Assembly: GCA_024362935.1 (NCBI GenBank)
Contig: JANCRA010000012.1
Span: 496,001-560,000 of the forward strand
From: Setophaga petechia
Lineage: Eukaryota > Chordata > Aves > Passeriformes > Parulidae
Reading direction: 5' to 3'
DNA length: 64,000 bases
Shown here: piece after piece, positions 50,746-62,884 of the stretch
How positions within the stretch are numbered: the stretch's first letter is position 1
How the letters are laid out: each line of letters starts with the position of its first letter
The notes under the pieces: generated by a model
Seen by the model: the letters and a program-made list of their open reading frames with translations, nothing else
The model's database searches: none
Told to the model about the DNA's origin: nothing
Position numbers and translations under genes: made by a program

Positions 50746-53700
50746 TTCCTAATTCATTACATGCAAACAGAAAAGGAACTGAAGGAAAGGCTCCCTAATG
50801 TTTAAGATGGGTGTAAAGACCCAGCCTTACATAATACATTTCTATCACTAGACATGATGGCATTAAGTGTTAAATTTTTATTTATTTTTGAAGAATTTAA
50901 GTTGCATATTCTGCTTCTATGGGCCAGAGAAACAGGTAGATACATTTTTCCAGTATTTTTGAGCATCAGTTTCCTTAAAAATTTTCATACGGACTCTTTC
51001 ACTGAAAACAGAGCATGATTTAGCTGATACTGTGTATAGACAACTGAAATGTATCATCCCGACCAGAGAAACTGAGCATGTTCACAACCACAAATTACTT
51101 TTAGTCATACATCTGCTGCACAGTTAGCTATGTCAACTATGGTAAGAAATGTCTGCCAAGACTCTGTATACTGATTTTTTTTTCCTGGTTCATCAATATG
51201 TAACTCCTTATCGCCTTCTCCACTTGTTCTGCATGAAAGTGTAGCAAGGAGGACTGTGAGTTCTTGAATGGTATGGTCCAAGTGAGTTTTAACTCAGAGA
51301 CTGAGTAGGACAGCAGGCAAGCTTCTTATGAAGCAATTGGATCTTCCAGCTGTGCTGAAGAAGAAATTAAAAGAGTACTGATGAGAATCTTCCAGTTCCC
51401 TTGAAATGACTTTCCACCCTAAAATGATCCCTCCCACTCCTTCCAGTCCCTATCAGAGTTCTGCCTCATGACATTTGTCCTTATTCTGTTCCACTGCACT
51501 CCTATTGAGTTTCTCCCTGACTTCAAAGGTCAAACATCCATCTATCCATTGTGAACAAGACTTTCCAGCACCCACAACAGAACAGTATATCCCAAATATG
51601 TCAACACTGGCAGAATTTATCCATGAAAGATGAGAAAGTGTTTCCTCACACAAGTCCAGCCAGGTCTGTGACAGCACAATGGATACTAATTTCAACAGAA
51701 GAACAAAGATAGGTGAGTAGTAAGAAACTGCAGTGATATGAAGAGCAGAAATAGCCCTCATAGAAAATGGTATATTTTTGTATTTTAGAACACTGTCTCA
51801 GCTAGTTGAGCTCCATGAGCACAACAGCAGTGTGTCCAGAAGGTGACCAGCTGACAGCACTGGCTTCTGCTGCCTTGCCAGAGAGAAAACAAGTGGCAGA
51901 GGCAGCAATACTTGCCTCTGAAAGGCCCTCTGAGCTCAGCAATGCACACGAGCACAATACACCCAATTCATAACAAACTTGCAGAATGGAAGGAAGTCAA
52001 AAAGCAAAAGCACCAGCAAGATACTACAGCCCCTTACCATTTGAAAGCTGCTTATCAGTAACTACCACTTCCACACCAACACCAGCCCCAAAAGCAACAA
52101 TTTGAATACCAATGAGGAAAATAAGTCTCAAAGTTCAGGGGATTGTTTAACTTTGGCTTGGAGAGAGAAGCTAGACAAAGAGGTAACATTATTAGGAAGT
52201 GCATACACAGGGTTTTAGTTTGGTGTGTTGGTTTTGTTCAGAGTTTTTGTGTTATTTTTCCCTTCTTTTCTGTTTTTCTCCTCAGCATCTGATATTTTTC
52301 ACTGGAAAGGAAAGAAAGAAGAAAAAACCACATTGCACTAAATCAAGCAATTGCATATTTCTATGATTTTTAGCCAAAATGCTCTCCAATAAAGCTAAAT
52401 TACACCTATTTGAAACACTCACTGGTGTATGTTGGATTTTGGGAAAAAAAACCCTGATGCCCAGTAGCTAGATTCTAAGCTGTCAGGATTCCAGGATTTA
52501 GCTCTTTTCATAAAACAACATATCCAATTTAGCTTTGTCTCATTTCAGGAAATATTTGCTACTCCTACAAATAAGTAAAGAAGCTGGTAATGATCTATAA
52601 TTTTCACTGCCTAAAATTCGGTCCTCTTAGATAAGGTGCATGCAGTATCCAATAGAAGCTCTAAATCTTGACCTCATGTGCAGTAAATCCTTGAGGTTAA
52701 ATCAACACCCTAGACTTATTTTGTGCTGCCCCTGCAGCTTTGTCTAGATTGACAGATCTGTCTATCTATCTGAAAGTCTCCTGGTTTCCTATGTTAAAAG
52801 TAAAAAAGTGTCTGTATCAAGAGGTTTGACTGCACAGAGGCTTGACTGTATTGACAAGTACAGTCAATATATTAATACCACTGCTAGCCCATCTCTCCTA
52901 TATTAACAGACATTTGCAGGAAGTTCATAACATTTTCTCAAGAACATGAATTCTTGTTCCGAGGTTTAAAATGGAGTGACAATGGAACATGCACTTATTA
53001 GTTAAAAGAAAATGAACTGTATGTATACTGTATAAGTTGTCTTTAAACTACCCATTCAATTTGCAAAAATCCAAGAACTCAAAAGAAACCAGAGCTAAAG
53101 TTCCTACCTTAACTTGCCTCCCATATACTTATACACATTAGTGTCAGACTGTCTGATGTCACAAAAATCATCACAAAATATTTTTCTCATATGACATTCA
53201 TCTTTATAAACACAGATGCATGCACATATGTCCTCCCTGCATGCCAGGTAACTTTCCAAAAGACAGTTTCCATCCTGAGGTACCCCACTGCCCCAGGGAA
53301 AAATTCAGCTGTTGACTATAGAAAATTAAACTACTTGATTAAAAGCTGAACAAATTAGTATGAAAGTAGCAGATAGTTTAAATAGGTCAGGGAAAAACCA
53401 GTCAATAGACACAACTCTGGTTCTACAGACAGAGCACTGGTTGAGACAGAGGGCTGACAGTCCCAAAATCCTATTACCTCAGTGAGGATGAGGTTCAGAA
53501 TGCTCATCGTATACCACTTGTTGCTGTAAAACAAGGCAGCTAAATAACTGATGGAAACCCAAAATTCGCTCTTTGCTGCTACAGGGTGATCTCATTTACA
53601 TAGATGAAGCTGAATCTCAAGAGAAAAGTTAAAAAAATAAGCAATCGTGGAAAAGAACTGAACTAAGAAGTTGAACCAAGTATGTTCAGATCTGTCTTAT

Positions 53701-54211
53701 TAACCAAAACACTTCAATTAAATCTATTATGCAAGACTGCTTCACAGATTTCTTGGCAGGAAATTCAGGGGGGAAATAGGATAATTAGTATTCTAATTAA
53801 TGAAAGGAAAGGATGATGGTTAATAAATTTGGTCAAGCATATTGACTCTAAAGGATACATATTAGTGTTGAAAAAAGCAGAACAACAAGTTAACAAACTC
53901 CCTACATCCTAACACTCCATAGGGAACGCGAAAACCCAGGTGACAAATTCTAAATCTTAGAAATTTGGTTTGGAGTTCAGATTTAAAACAGCAGCAGATG
54001 TTGTTAACAACTGGAAAAAATTGCCTTTACTTTAAAGTAGTCAAATTGTCTTTTCTAAACCTATATATGAAGCATGAATTCCAAACAGGTTTTAACAAAC
54101 TAATTACCTAATCTGCAATCACACATGCAATCAGTCATGTTGGCAGTCCTGGAACTTGAAATTTGAACTATCAGTTGAATCTAATCATGTAACCATCCGT
54201 TGTTCCAACAT

Positions 54212-54266
54212 AATCATAGAGAATTTAAGGTTGGCAGGAATGCCTGGAAGTCATTTAGCATAAACC
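54212..54266 (-). mobile_element. Short reverse CR1 tail remnant
   Basis: AATCATAGAGAATTTAAGGTTGGCAGGAATGCCTGGAAGTCATTTAGC resembles the reversed CR1 end AATCATAGAATGGTTTGGGTTGGAAGGGACC...ATCATCTAG. It is about 55 bp and diverged. A plus-orientation CR1 scrap lies about 200 bp further right, so these are two independent insertions. Confidence 0.6.
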
Positions 54267-54464
54267 CAGAATCAGAACAGAGCTAATTTAATATAAATCA
54301 AGCTGCCTAGAGCACTAACAGGGATATGGTTATCAAGGATAGAAATCCTTCATTTTTAAGTACCATGTTGATGAACTGGTATAAGAAAAGTTTAAAAAAA
54401 ATCCACAAATTACTTCAAAGTTATCAAAAGAAATGAAACTTTGTGCATCTTATGAGTAATCTCA

Positions 54465-54631
54465 GACTGCATTTCCCAGAGGGGTTGTGGATTCTCCCTC
54501 TCTGGAGACACTCAGAAGCTGTCTGGACACAATTCTGAGTGATGTGCTGCAGAGGATCCTGCTTGAGCAGGGAGGCTGCACTAGGTTGTCTCCAGTGCTC
54601 CCTTCCAACTTCACCTCTTCTGTGATATTTA
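54465..54631 (+). mobile_element. CR1 LINE 3' end fragment
   Basis: TGCATTTCCCAGAGGGGTTGTGGATTCTCC matches the CR1 GGCTGCCCAGGGAGGTTGTGGAGTCTCC block. GAGACACTCAGAAGCTGTCTGGACACAATTCTG, CCTGCTTGAGCAGGGAGG and CTAGGTTGTCTCCAGTGCTCCCTTCCAAC follow. It ends TCTTCTGTGATATTT. It is antisense to CADPS2 and non-coding. Confidence 0.88.
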
Positions 54632-54963
54632 AAGGTCTCCTGAGATAATCAAACTGAGCCAGTATATGCCATCACAGGTGAGTCCCAAGACACTGTCTTT
54701 CTACTGTCCTCATTTGTCAAATGCACTGGAATAATGGTATTTGGCAGCCTGGTGCTTTCATAACCTTTACTGTACAACATGGTAAACAAACACAGAATTG
54801 CCTGTTTTACAAACTAGCATAAACAGGTCCCCTTCACCATTCCCTTCTTCCTTAGACACTGAAAAATTGTGACAAATCAGCTGATCATATTTTATTAATT
54901 AAAACTGGGAAATGCTTAAGGAAACAGTTCTTCCTATACCATTTCTTTCACCCCTGCCTCCCT

Positions 54964-55003
54964 AAAAGAAAACAAACAAAAAAAAAGTTGGAAAAAAAAA
55001 GTT
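54964..55003. repeat. A-rich low-complexity tract
   Basis: Two runs of nine A, with AAAGAAAACAAAC before them and GTTGG between them. No element is recognised. Confidence 0.7.
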
Positions 55004-57039
55004 TAATCTTACAATTAAATCAAATGAAACTGTTAGATTTGGGAGTTCAGCTACTGAGTCCATAAAAACTTTCCAAAAGCCCTCAAAATCCAACATACAC
55101 CAGCAATTGTAATCAAATTTTAAGTTCCCTGATATTTTCCCCAGGCTTTTTTGGAAAATCTCAGTTTATACCTTCCTTCTAAGATTTCATAGAAGCATTT
55201 AGGGCAGAGATATGGTGAAGGAAAAGGCAGGAAAAAGCTACAGAAACCACACAAGATGTATGTGCAGGTGAAAGAGGTGAAACAATCAGCTGTGCTTTGA
55301 AAGAAGATAAAACTGAGAGCTAAAATCAAAAAGTGTAGCTACAGAACACACATCCTACAAGTAACAAACATGAATGATATAAATATGGGTCACTTCTCCC
55401 TGCTCCACATGGGGACACGGACCAGGATTCAATTTATTTTTTCTTTATTGACAGAGTTGGGGCATCTGCTGATTAGATTTGCCTAGGGAGGGAAAACTTT
55501 GAAACACAGTGAGGGGGAAACCAAAAAAATAGCTTCCTAATTTTTAAGCCTTCGTGTTATCATCAGCACAAGTAATTCTCAGTTTTATTCACCTTTGCAC
55601 AGGGAAGATTTACTGAACCCAAATTTAAGATTTGCTATCTTCTCCCATCTTATTAACACAGTGCTTAGATGGACCAATCTCTATTTCAGCTTCTACCCCT
55701 CATTTTATTCCTATAGCAGGGTAGTATTACTGTGAAAGATCCTAAAAAATGCTCAGTGAAGAGAGACTTTCTCTAGCAATTTAGGATGCTGATCAAAATA
55801 CCACAGTTCCTGGGGAAAATTCAGACTCCTTTGTCACTGAAAAGCCATTTCCTGAGATGGAGAAATCAGTTTTAATAGATCTGTTGTAGTGGAAAGAGCT
55901 TCTTCCCAAAGCATCTTTCTTCTAGAAGAGAACAGATGAGAAGCTGCATAATTTCCCAGACAAGATGTAGAACCAACACACAGAGAACAAAAAGTGATAG
56001 GCTCTTTCTTCACTGCAAGAGAGTGAACTGAACAATGACCATCCAGCTCCAGGATGCAGTAGGAACAGATCACAGCAACTGGTGAAAATCCAGACTCCAC
56101 CAACCAAGCGTCAAAAATCTCAGGCTTATTTCTTTGTTAACAGTACAAAGGCTGGCAAGTTACAGTGCAACCAAAGCCAAAATAAAAGGCTTGTATGATT
56201 AAAAATTTTATTTGAGATTAATAATAAATTCCTAGCAGTATAACAGAAACAATGAAACCGAAAAAAGACAACGGAGCAGAGGTAATAGACACAGTGCATA
56301 ATCGTCTTGCCACTTCAGAGGGAGTAGGGAAGAACCTTAAACAATTTGGATGAGGTTCAGTCAGAGTGGTCCAGTACATAAAAATTATGATTTTCCTGAT
56401 CAGTGTCACATTTTTCCATTTACAAGTTTTTTTCTCACAAAGATATGCAGAGTGGGCTCTCAGAAATGGGTTTTTTTCCCTTATATTGCCAACACAGACT
56501 AAATGTTAGCATATTACTGAACGTTATAGTAATAGCAGAACCTAGTGCTAAATCTTTTCTCAAGAATCCTTTACACTGATGATTTCTACCTTTCAGAAAA
56601 AAGATTTCATTCTCTCACTTAAAAATATCCCACACAATCCAGAATATACGTATCAACAAAGGGGATCGCAAATTTTTTTTTGAATGATTGTATTTTAATA
56701 GCTTTTACACTAGATACAAATAGTACTACTCTTTTTTCTTTCCTTTTTAAAGATTTACAGGACCCCATTTTACATGCATGCACACGTACTAATGGTAATA
56801 TGAAAGGTTTTAATATATTGTCTCATGTTAGCAGATGGCCCTTTGGTGCTGTGCTTTACTAGTTTGTTTTGCCCAAGAAATATTTGGCTACAGAACTCCA
56901 GCATGTCATTGATTTTATTATGTTAGTGAATTATCTCAGAGTCTTGTAGTACAAACTGCTCAGGCAGTTATTAATTTAATTTATGTTTTGTTACTACTGA
57001 AGAAAGCTCTTTGTTATTCCCCACTGCTACCACTGTCTT

Positions 57040-57440
57040 TGCATCAATCCCAGCTCGGGGTTTTCAACACGCATCCTTCTTTCCATCAGTTCATTTTCCT
57101 TGTTTCCTATCCTTTTGTTGCCCTGGGTGGATTCAGCATCCAGCTGAGCTCCCATTTCAGCCTGTGCCCTGGCAGTCCCTTCCTTGGGTGAGCACTGGTG
57201 GCAGACTCCATGCCAGCCCCGGGCTGTGGCACAGGAGCCAGCCAGGCTGCTCCTTCGCTGACGGGCTCCAGTGCCGCCCCAGCTCGCTGTGCGGGGCTTG
57301 CACACACAGAGGGCAGGAGGGGAGAGCTGGTGTGAGACCTTCCTTAGCTCCTCACAGAGACACTTGGCAGCTCTTCCAGCCCTTCTGTCAGCTGCCAAGA
57401 GCACAGAGCAAACCTCCCTGCTCTGGGAAAACAAACACCA
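57040..57440. other. GC- and CpG-enriched pocket of unknown nature
   Basis: About 400 bp is clearly richer in G+C than its flanks and holds a cluster of CpG sites between 57210 and 57300 (GCCCCGGGC, TTCGCTGACGGG, GCCGCC, GCTCGCTGTGCGGGG). Frames stay open on both strands here (174 codons on the plus strand, 135 on the minus), which is expected from high GC. No domain is recognised. It could be a decayed retroelement, a small regulatory CpG island or an unannotated exon. Confidence 0.3.
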
Positions 57441-58312
57441 TCAACCCAAAGCTCACCAGGCTAATGTTCTGTACAATGCCGAGTGTGATACATTTATTTC
57501 TAAATACAACTTATTTAAACACTTTCAACAGTTGAACCAAAATAATTGTAGTGGCTAAAGAAATAAAGGCTACTTTTCAGCCATATGTAGGTAATCCAGT
57601 GTTGGAACCTAAAACTCTCAGATCCACAACACAGTTGATAGGAATGACTGGAGGGGAAGTAGCATGTAGAGCAGCCCATATGGGCAACATATGCTCCACC
57701 AGGAAACCACTAACTTTGTGACAGCAGCAGAATATTCAGGATAAGACATGTTTATACATGGCTCCAGGAACAAGAGTGCAGTCTAAAGATGGCAGGCAAT
57801 ATATCCAACTATAAAATATCCCATTACAGTCAGCCGTGAGGAGAGTACAGGTATGATCTCCTGCTACAATATCAAACAGCGAAATGGGCTACGGTGCACA
57901 GGCACCTAATACAGCCAAGGGCTTCTAGCATGAATTCAGTCTAGAGGCAATGCACTTCTGTCCAAAAGACCACATATATTAAAAAAGAAAACAACTGAAA
58001 AAAGGCATGGCACATTTAAAAAATATTAGCCAATTAGCCAGAATTTGTGTATTACCATATACAAAGTTAAGCTTTATACACATCCTTTCCAAGAAGGCTG
58101 AAATACAGAAATCTCTGAGCCATTAGCACAGAAAGTGCTCAAAACCACCAGCCAAGAAAAGATCCAGGAAGCTTGGGAAAATTGTCTGTTTAGGTCAGAG
58201 GACTTCTATTCTCTTGAAAGGTGATAAATCCTACTTGCATCACATTTAAATGTGCACAACCTCAAAATAGAAAAAAATTAAAATTCAGTTTTCACAAATT
58301 CTTCAGGACCTT

Positions 58313-58326
58313 AAAAAAAAAAAAAA
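58313..58326. repeat. Poly(A)14 tract
   Basis: Fourteen A in a row between GGACCTT and GGAAAGC. No retrocopy is recognised upstream. Confidence 0.9.
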
Positions 58327-60651
58327 GGAAAGCAGGGTAACACTGCTAGTGTCTGTCCTAGTTCAGATAGGATCTAATTAATAAAAACAAAGCCAAAAAA
58401 TGCTAGCAGGCAGAAAAATGTTAATGTGAACTACTGCAACAGCCAAAGCTGTTTGTCATCTCTAGGTAAAGACTGACTGGTGACTATTAGATCCAAATAT
58501 GAATCATAAATTTTGAGTCTGCCACCAGTTTTCATTTGCTGTGCAAAAAGGTGTGCAGAAGTCACCTCACTTCCTACATGGGATAATCACTGTAAGTAAC
58601 AGAGATATTTATTTCTGAATTCTACTCAGAACTTAGCTTGAAGCCATGTGTAAACTTACAACTTTCAACTGTGAAATGGGTGACTAACAGCTGCATCCCA
58701 CAAGATAATAATACAAAAAAAATCTTTAACAGTTCTGAAAGCGTCTAAAACCCAAAAAGTACAGCTACAGTGTTTGAATGAGCTGTTTGTTTTGAGCAGA
58801 TAAAATAACTTTTTTTTTCTGTATTCTGCTTTGACTAGACATTCAAAGTTTTTCACGGAAGCCTATGATTTTTTATGAGCAAAAATTAAAACTGAACTCA
58901 GAATCTTTGAGGCAGGGAGAATCAGAAGATATTCTAAGGTAGCAATTTATTATTTCTTTCATATTTCTGAATTGCCTGAATTGAAAGACTATCAACAACA
59001 TGAGAAACTCACAACCTCCCAGTATGCAGATGATTCCCCAGAGACAGAGGATAGTGTGTGATTATCTTCTCCTCTTACACTTCTATTAGGTCTCCTCTTT
59101 TTCCCCCTTACACCTCTTGTAAAACCACATGCTTCATAGCAGAGTTCCTGTAGTGTATAGTAATAACATATTTTATAAAATGTACACTATTTTAACTACT
59201 CAGAACTACACTCTGCCATTTTCATTCATACATATACAGATACACTTTTACTGTCGGCGCCAAACCTATTTACATTGCTGAGGTGCCTCCACAAGTGCAT
59301 GTAAGTGAATACAACACTCATTTCCCCACTCCTTTGCTTATTCTTACAACCTGCACTTGTGGGGTGACCATCTAGCTTTCATCTAATCCAAGTGTTAACA
59401 TAATGGAAGAGAGCAAAGGAAAGAGGAAGGGAAAACCCAGCAATCTGCTAAATGCTATCTGGCTTAAAATACATTCTCTATCATTCTGTATGTATATATT
59501 CACAATCCCACAGAACACTGTTCTCTGTTTTACAGACCAGAGAGGATGAAGGTTAATTATCCCATAAAACTCTTGCATGCCAGTAGAAGAGATTCTGGTT
59601 TGAACTTCAGGGTATGCAATGGATGCATTATGGAAGAAAAGTGTATCAGAGAATCAGCACAACACTATCAATTTCTTTTCCTTTCCCCCCTCACATATCT
59701 CAGTAGTAAGCAGTTATAAACCCTTAAAGGAAAATGCTACCTAATTATGTCTTTATCAGCATTTCTTTGTATTCTAGCTGCACAAAAGACCAAAGTCATA
59801 ATTTAAATGCAAATTAATGAAGATAAGCCAAATACTCAGAATTTTTAAGAAAAACCATTTTCTAAAGAAAGAGAACCACAAAAGAAGTTTAAGTATTAGG
59901 AAGAATAGGATAATTAACTTTGTTTCCAAACAAACAGATCTCAATTCAGAATTATGTAGTATTCCACTTTTTGACAAGAACTTGTGATTGCAAGCCATCA
60001 GTTAATTACACAGCAACTTGTCTGGCAATAAAATCCCTGAGACAAAAATCTTAAAGCTCAAAGACAATTTCCAGTGACAATTTCCCTCCACAGATTCAAG
60101 AGCATATGTTATGTCAAGACACAGATTTCTGAGTTTATAAAGTTCTGGAAGAGCTTTCAGGGATTCAAACACATCCTACATTGTACAAATTTTCTAGGCT
60201 CAACCTTTTAATTTGAACTAGAAAGGTAGGACAAAAATATAATATATTGATGTTGAACTGAACAAACAAAGGAACTCAGTTAAATTCACAAGTAGAAAGC
60301 CTCTGACCCATTCAAGTAAAGCAAAATAAGGCAAGTCATTGATAGGAAAAGGAGACAGTAACAAGCATTTAAATTGGTGAGTTTAAATGTGTTATTAGTC
60401 TTTTTTAGATTGCAGAAAGATTTTGTATACTTTTACAAGCATTGTAGAAAAAGAATTGTAACAGGGCAAATGCACTGACAAAAACATTTTATGATAAATT
60501 AGGAGCACAAGAATCATTATTAACAAGATACTACTTTTTTCAGTAAATGTTGCCTAAGCTTCCACAACAAAAAGTCCAAAAGATTCTGGTCCTGTCAGCA
60601 TTTAATAGTGGCAGGCTCTTTCTGCTTTGTATCCTCACATGAGATGTCTCT

Positions 60652-60691
60652 GAATATATATATACATATTATATATAAAATATATATTTAT
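60652..60691. repeat. AT-only low-complexity tract
   Basis: About 40 bases of alternating TA with a single C, partly self-complementary. It lies about 180 bp to the left of the consensus-like CR1. Confidence 0.85.
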
Positions 60692-60870
60692 TCTGGCAGC
60701 TGATCCATCAGCTCAGGCCCCCTTCCAGTCAGCGCAAACCAGCAGGCACAGCACAATCTGCTCATCCTAATGCAAACACCTAGAGATGAGACTCAGCAGC
60801 CTGGAACGCCTGCCCTGCCTCTGCTGACAATGCAAAGTGACCTGTGACACACAGCCAGACACTTCCCCTA

Positions 60871-61146
60871 GCCAGGCTCTTCTCAGGGGTGCCAAGCAGC
60901 AGGACAAGAGGCAATGGGCAGAAACCTCCTGATGCACAGGAAGTTCCACCTGAACATGAGGAAGAACTTCACTGTGCTGGTGACCAAGCACTGGAACAGG
61001 CTGCCCAGAGAGGCTGTGGAGTCTCCCCCACTGGAACTGTCTGGACACAATCCTGTGCCATGTGCTCTGGGATGGCCCTGCTTTACCAGGGAGGGTGGAC
61101 CTGATGATGCACTGTGGTCCCTTCCAACCTGAGCCATTCTGTGATG
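60871..61146 (+). mobile_element. CR1 LINE 3' end, near-consensus
   Basis: The sequence reads almost as the CR1 consensus: GCCAGGCTCTTCTCAGGGGTGCC, AGGACAAGAGGCAATGGGC, CACAGGAAGTTCCACCTGAACATGAGGAAGAACTTC, CACTGGAACAGGCTGCCCAGAGAGG and TGTGGAGTCTCC. It then runs through CTGGACACAATCCTGTG and GGTCCCTTCCAACCTGAGCCATTCTGTGATGA. It is 5'-truncated at about 275 bp and antisense to CADPS2. It is the least diverged CR1 piece in the window, so probably the youngest. Confidence 0.93.
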
Positions 61147-61440
61147 AATTCCACTTGTTCTGACATACAGGGTTGAGTTCCCTCATCCTTGCCATAACTA
61201 CTAAAACCTAAAAATGAAAAGAAGCAAACAGAATTTCTACTTAAAAAATCATCCTGCTCACAAACTATCAGAAATAAATTTAAAACTATTTCACTTAATG
61301 AGGCCATTAAAAATGGCGATTCTGTTAAGTATGAAATAAAGTCTTACCCAAACTATAAAGAGCACTTTTACTCATAACACTTGAAAAGACACAAGTGAAA
61401 TAACGGCATTCAAAAAGGAATCTGATATCATTTGATATCA

Positions 61441-61484
61441 ATATTTCTATTATTGCTTATTTCTATAAGCAATAATAGAAATAT
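61441..61484. repeat. Perfect 20-bp inverted repeat with 4-nt loop
   Basis: The left arm 61441-61460 (ATATTTCTATTATTGCTTAT) is the exact reverse complement of 61465-61484, separated by TTCT. It is directly preceded by two copies of the 8-bp palindrome TGATATCA at 61423-61430 and 61433-61440. The arms do not extend further. No transposon ends or target duplications are seen. Confidence 0.92.
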
Positions 61485-62862
61485 GATTCAACTCTTGATT
61501 TAGAAAGACAAACCTAATTTAACAAGGTATTTTTTGTTAAAACTCATCAACAATTTTAACTTAATGTCAAGTTGAACTACTGTATGAAACTGGATGCTAC
61601 TCAGTTTTTAGCTGTAGGCTACTAGTGTGTTTCTAACTGCATCTTTGGTTTCCTGATTCTTCCCGAAGAAGTTTTACCTTGTCTTACAGAGGTTTCTCCC
61701 AGATAATTTCTTCCATTTTTTTTTTGTATTTCAAGTGATCACCTACACTAGAAAAGTCAATGTGACTTCTCCATATAAACTCAGTTCATGCACCTATGCA
61801 TCCACTAGCACAGTTAAAGCCCAAGAGCTTCTGAGTAGTAGTAAGGGGTTACTAGGAGGGGTTACTGCTGGAAAGTGTTAAGGCCTGTGCTTCCACATCA
61901 CATGAATTCTTAATTCCTCTCTACTAGGCACATACATACAGTTAAACTACAGTTTAACTTGCCAAAAGATTTTGGCATTTGTAGGATTTGTGGTTTTATT
62001 CTACAAACCTAAAGCATTAGGACTCAATAATATGAAGTAAGTTACAATAATTCTTCAGATTTGAATTGTTTCAGAACAAGATCTCTCAGTGCTAAAAAGT
62101 GAGCTATTGAGGGATAATGAAACTGACTTTAGAGCAAAATTACGTGTGCGTCAGTATAGCTTTTCTTTCAAGCATATCAACAGTCTCAAAGTCAACTGGA
62201 CTATTCAAATAACAGTGTAAAACCCTTATTCTATCCATTCCTTGTCAGCATTTCAGCATGATTTTCATCAAAGGAATTTAATTCCTCTTTTGTGCAGGAA
62301 AGGATAAGAATATTTGTAAATGTGAACAGAATTACACTCACATGCAAATACTTCTGTGTGCTTGAACAACAAACTATTGGATACACCTAGATGTTCTTCT
62401 CTGCTATCCTGAACAATAAAAAAGTGTCTTGAAACCCAGAAATATAGCCTAATTGTCAATATACCCAGTGACAGTCATGGGGTGTAGGACTTCATGCTGC
62501 CTGCAACCTTGTGAAAATAACACTGAGGTTAGCTCTCCATCCTTCCCTGATTCCCACACATCTCAAGTGCTGAGCTCTCCCCGACCTGCTGCAGTCCAAA
62601 GAGCTAGCCTTCATACCATCTTATCTATTAATTCTCAATGCCAGCTTAAAACTAAACATTTCTTCAAGTGCCTCAGGTGGGAGAGGAAAGAACAGTGAAA
62701 GCAAGTATTTCTGCTGTGCAATAAAATGCAAAAGCTTTTGTGGAGAGGTCTGGTCCCCTGTTCTTCCTTCCCTGGCACATTAAAAGGTAGGAGGGATGAA
62801 AGTCAATCTCTGATCTTCAACAGTGGTACAGGGTCACCTTTAGAGACAGGGTGCATCAACAC

Positions 62863-62884
62863 AGCTCTTATTTAGCTCTTATTT
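62863..62884. repeat. 11-bp tandem duplication
   Basis: AGCTCTTATTT is present twice head to tail, exact. Confidence 0.85.

Larger units (their letters stand above)
42564..54211. other. Intronic DNA, long stretch without recognised elements
   Basis: It contains two GC- and C/T-richer patches at 44100-44570 and 44920-45240 with frames of 144 and 169 codons and no recognised domain. It also holds poly(A) at 45779, the 11-bp duplication at 46941, an A12 near 49989, the AT tract at 50693 and an isolated plus-strand acceptor-like tract at 52255-52285. A 12-bp palindrome GACAGATCTGTC lies at 52751. It is the longest repeat-poor segment in the window. Confidence 0.6.
54632..60870. other. Intronic DNA between CR1 fragments
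   Basis: It contains the A-rich tract at 54964, the GC pocket at 57040-57440, poly(A) at 58313 and the AT tract at 60652. The remaining sequence is AT-rich with no element recognised. Confidence 0.6.

Noticed and set aside
57011..57535. 174-codon plus-strand ORF, with a 135-codon frame opposite.
   Set aside because: Both frames are open because of the GC-rich pocket. The peptide has no domain and the frame runs on into AT-rich sequence without change in character.
61441..61484. The perfect hairpin as a microRNA precursor.
   Set aside because: The stem is only 20 bp with a 4-nt loop, too short for Drosha/Dicer processing, and it is AT-rich with no flanking stem extension.
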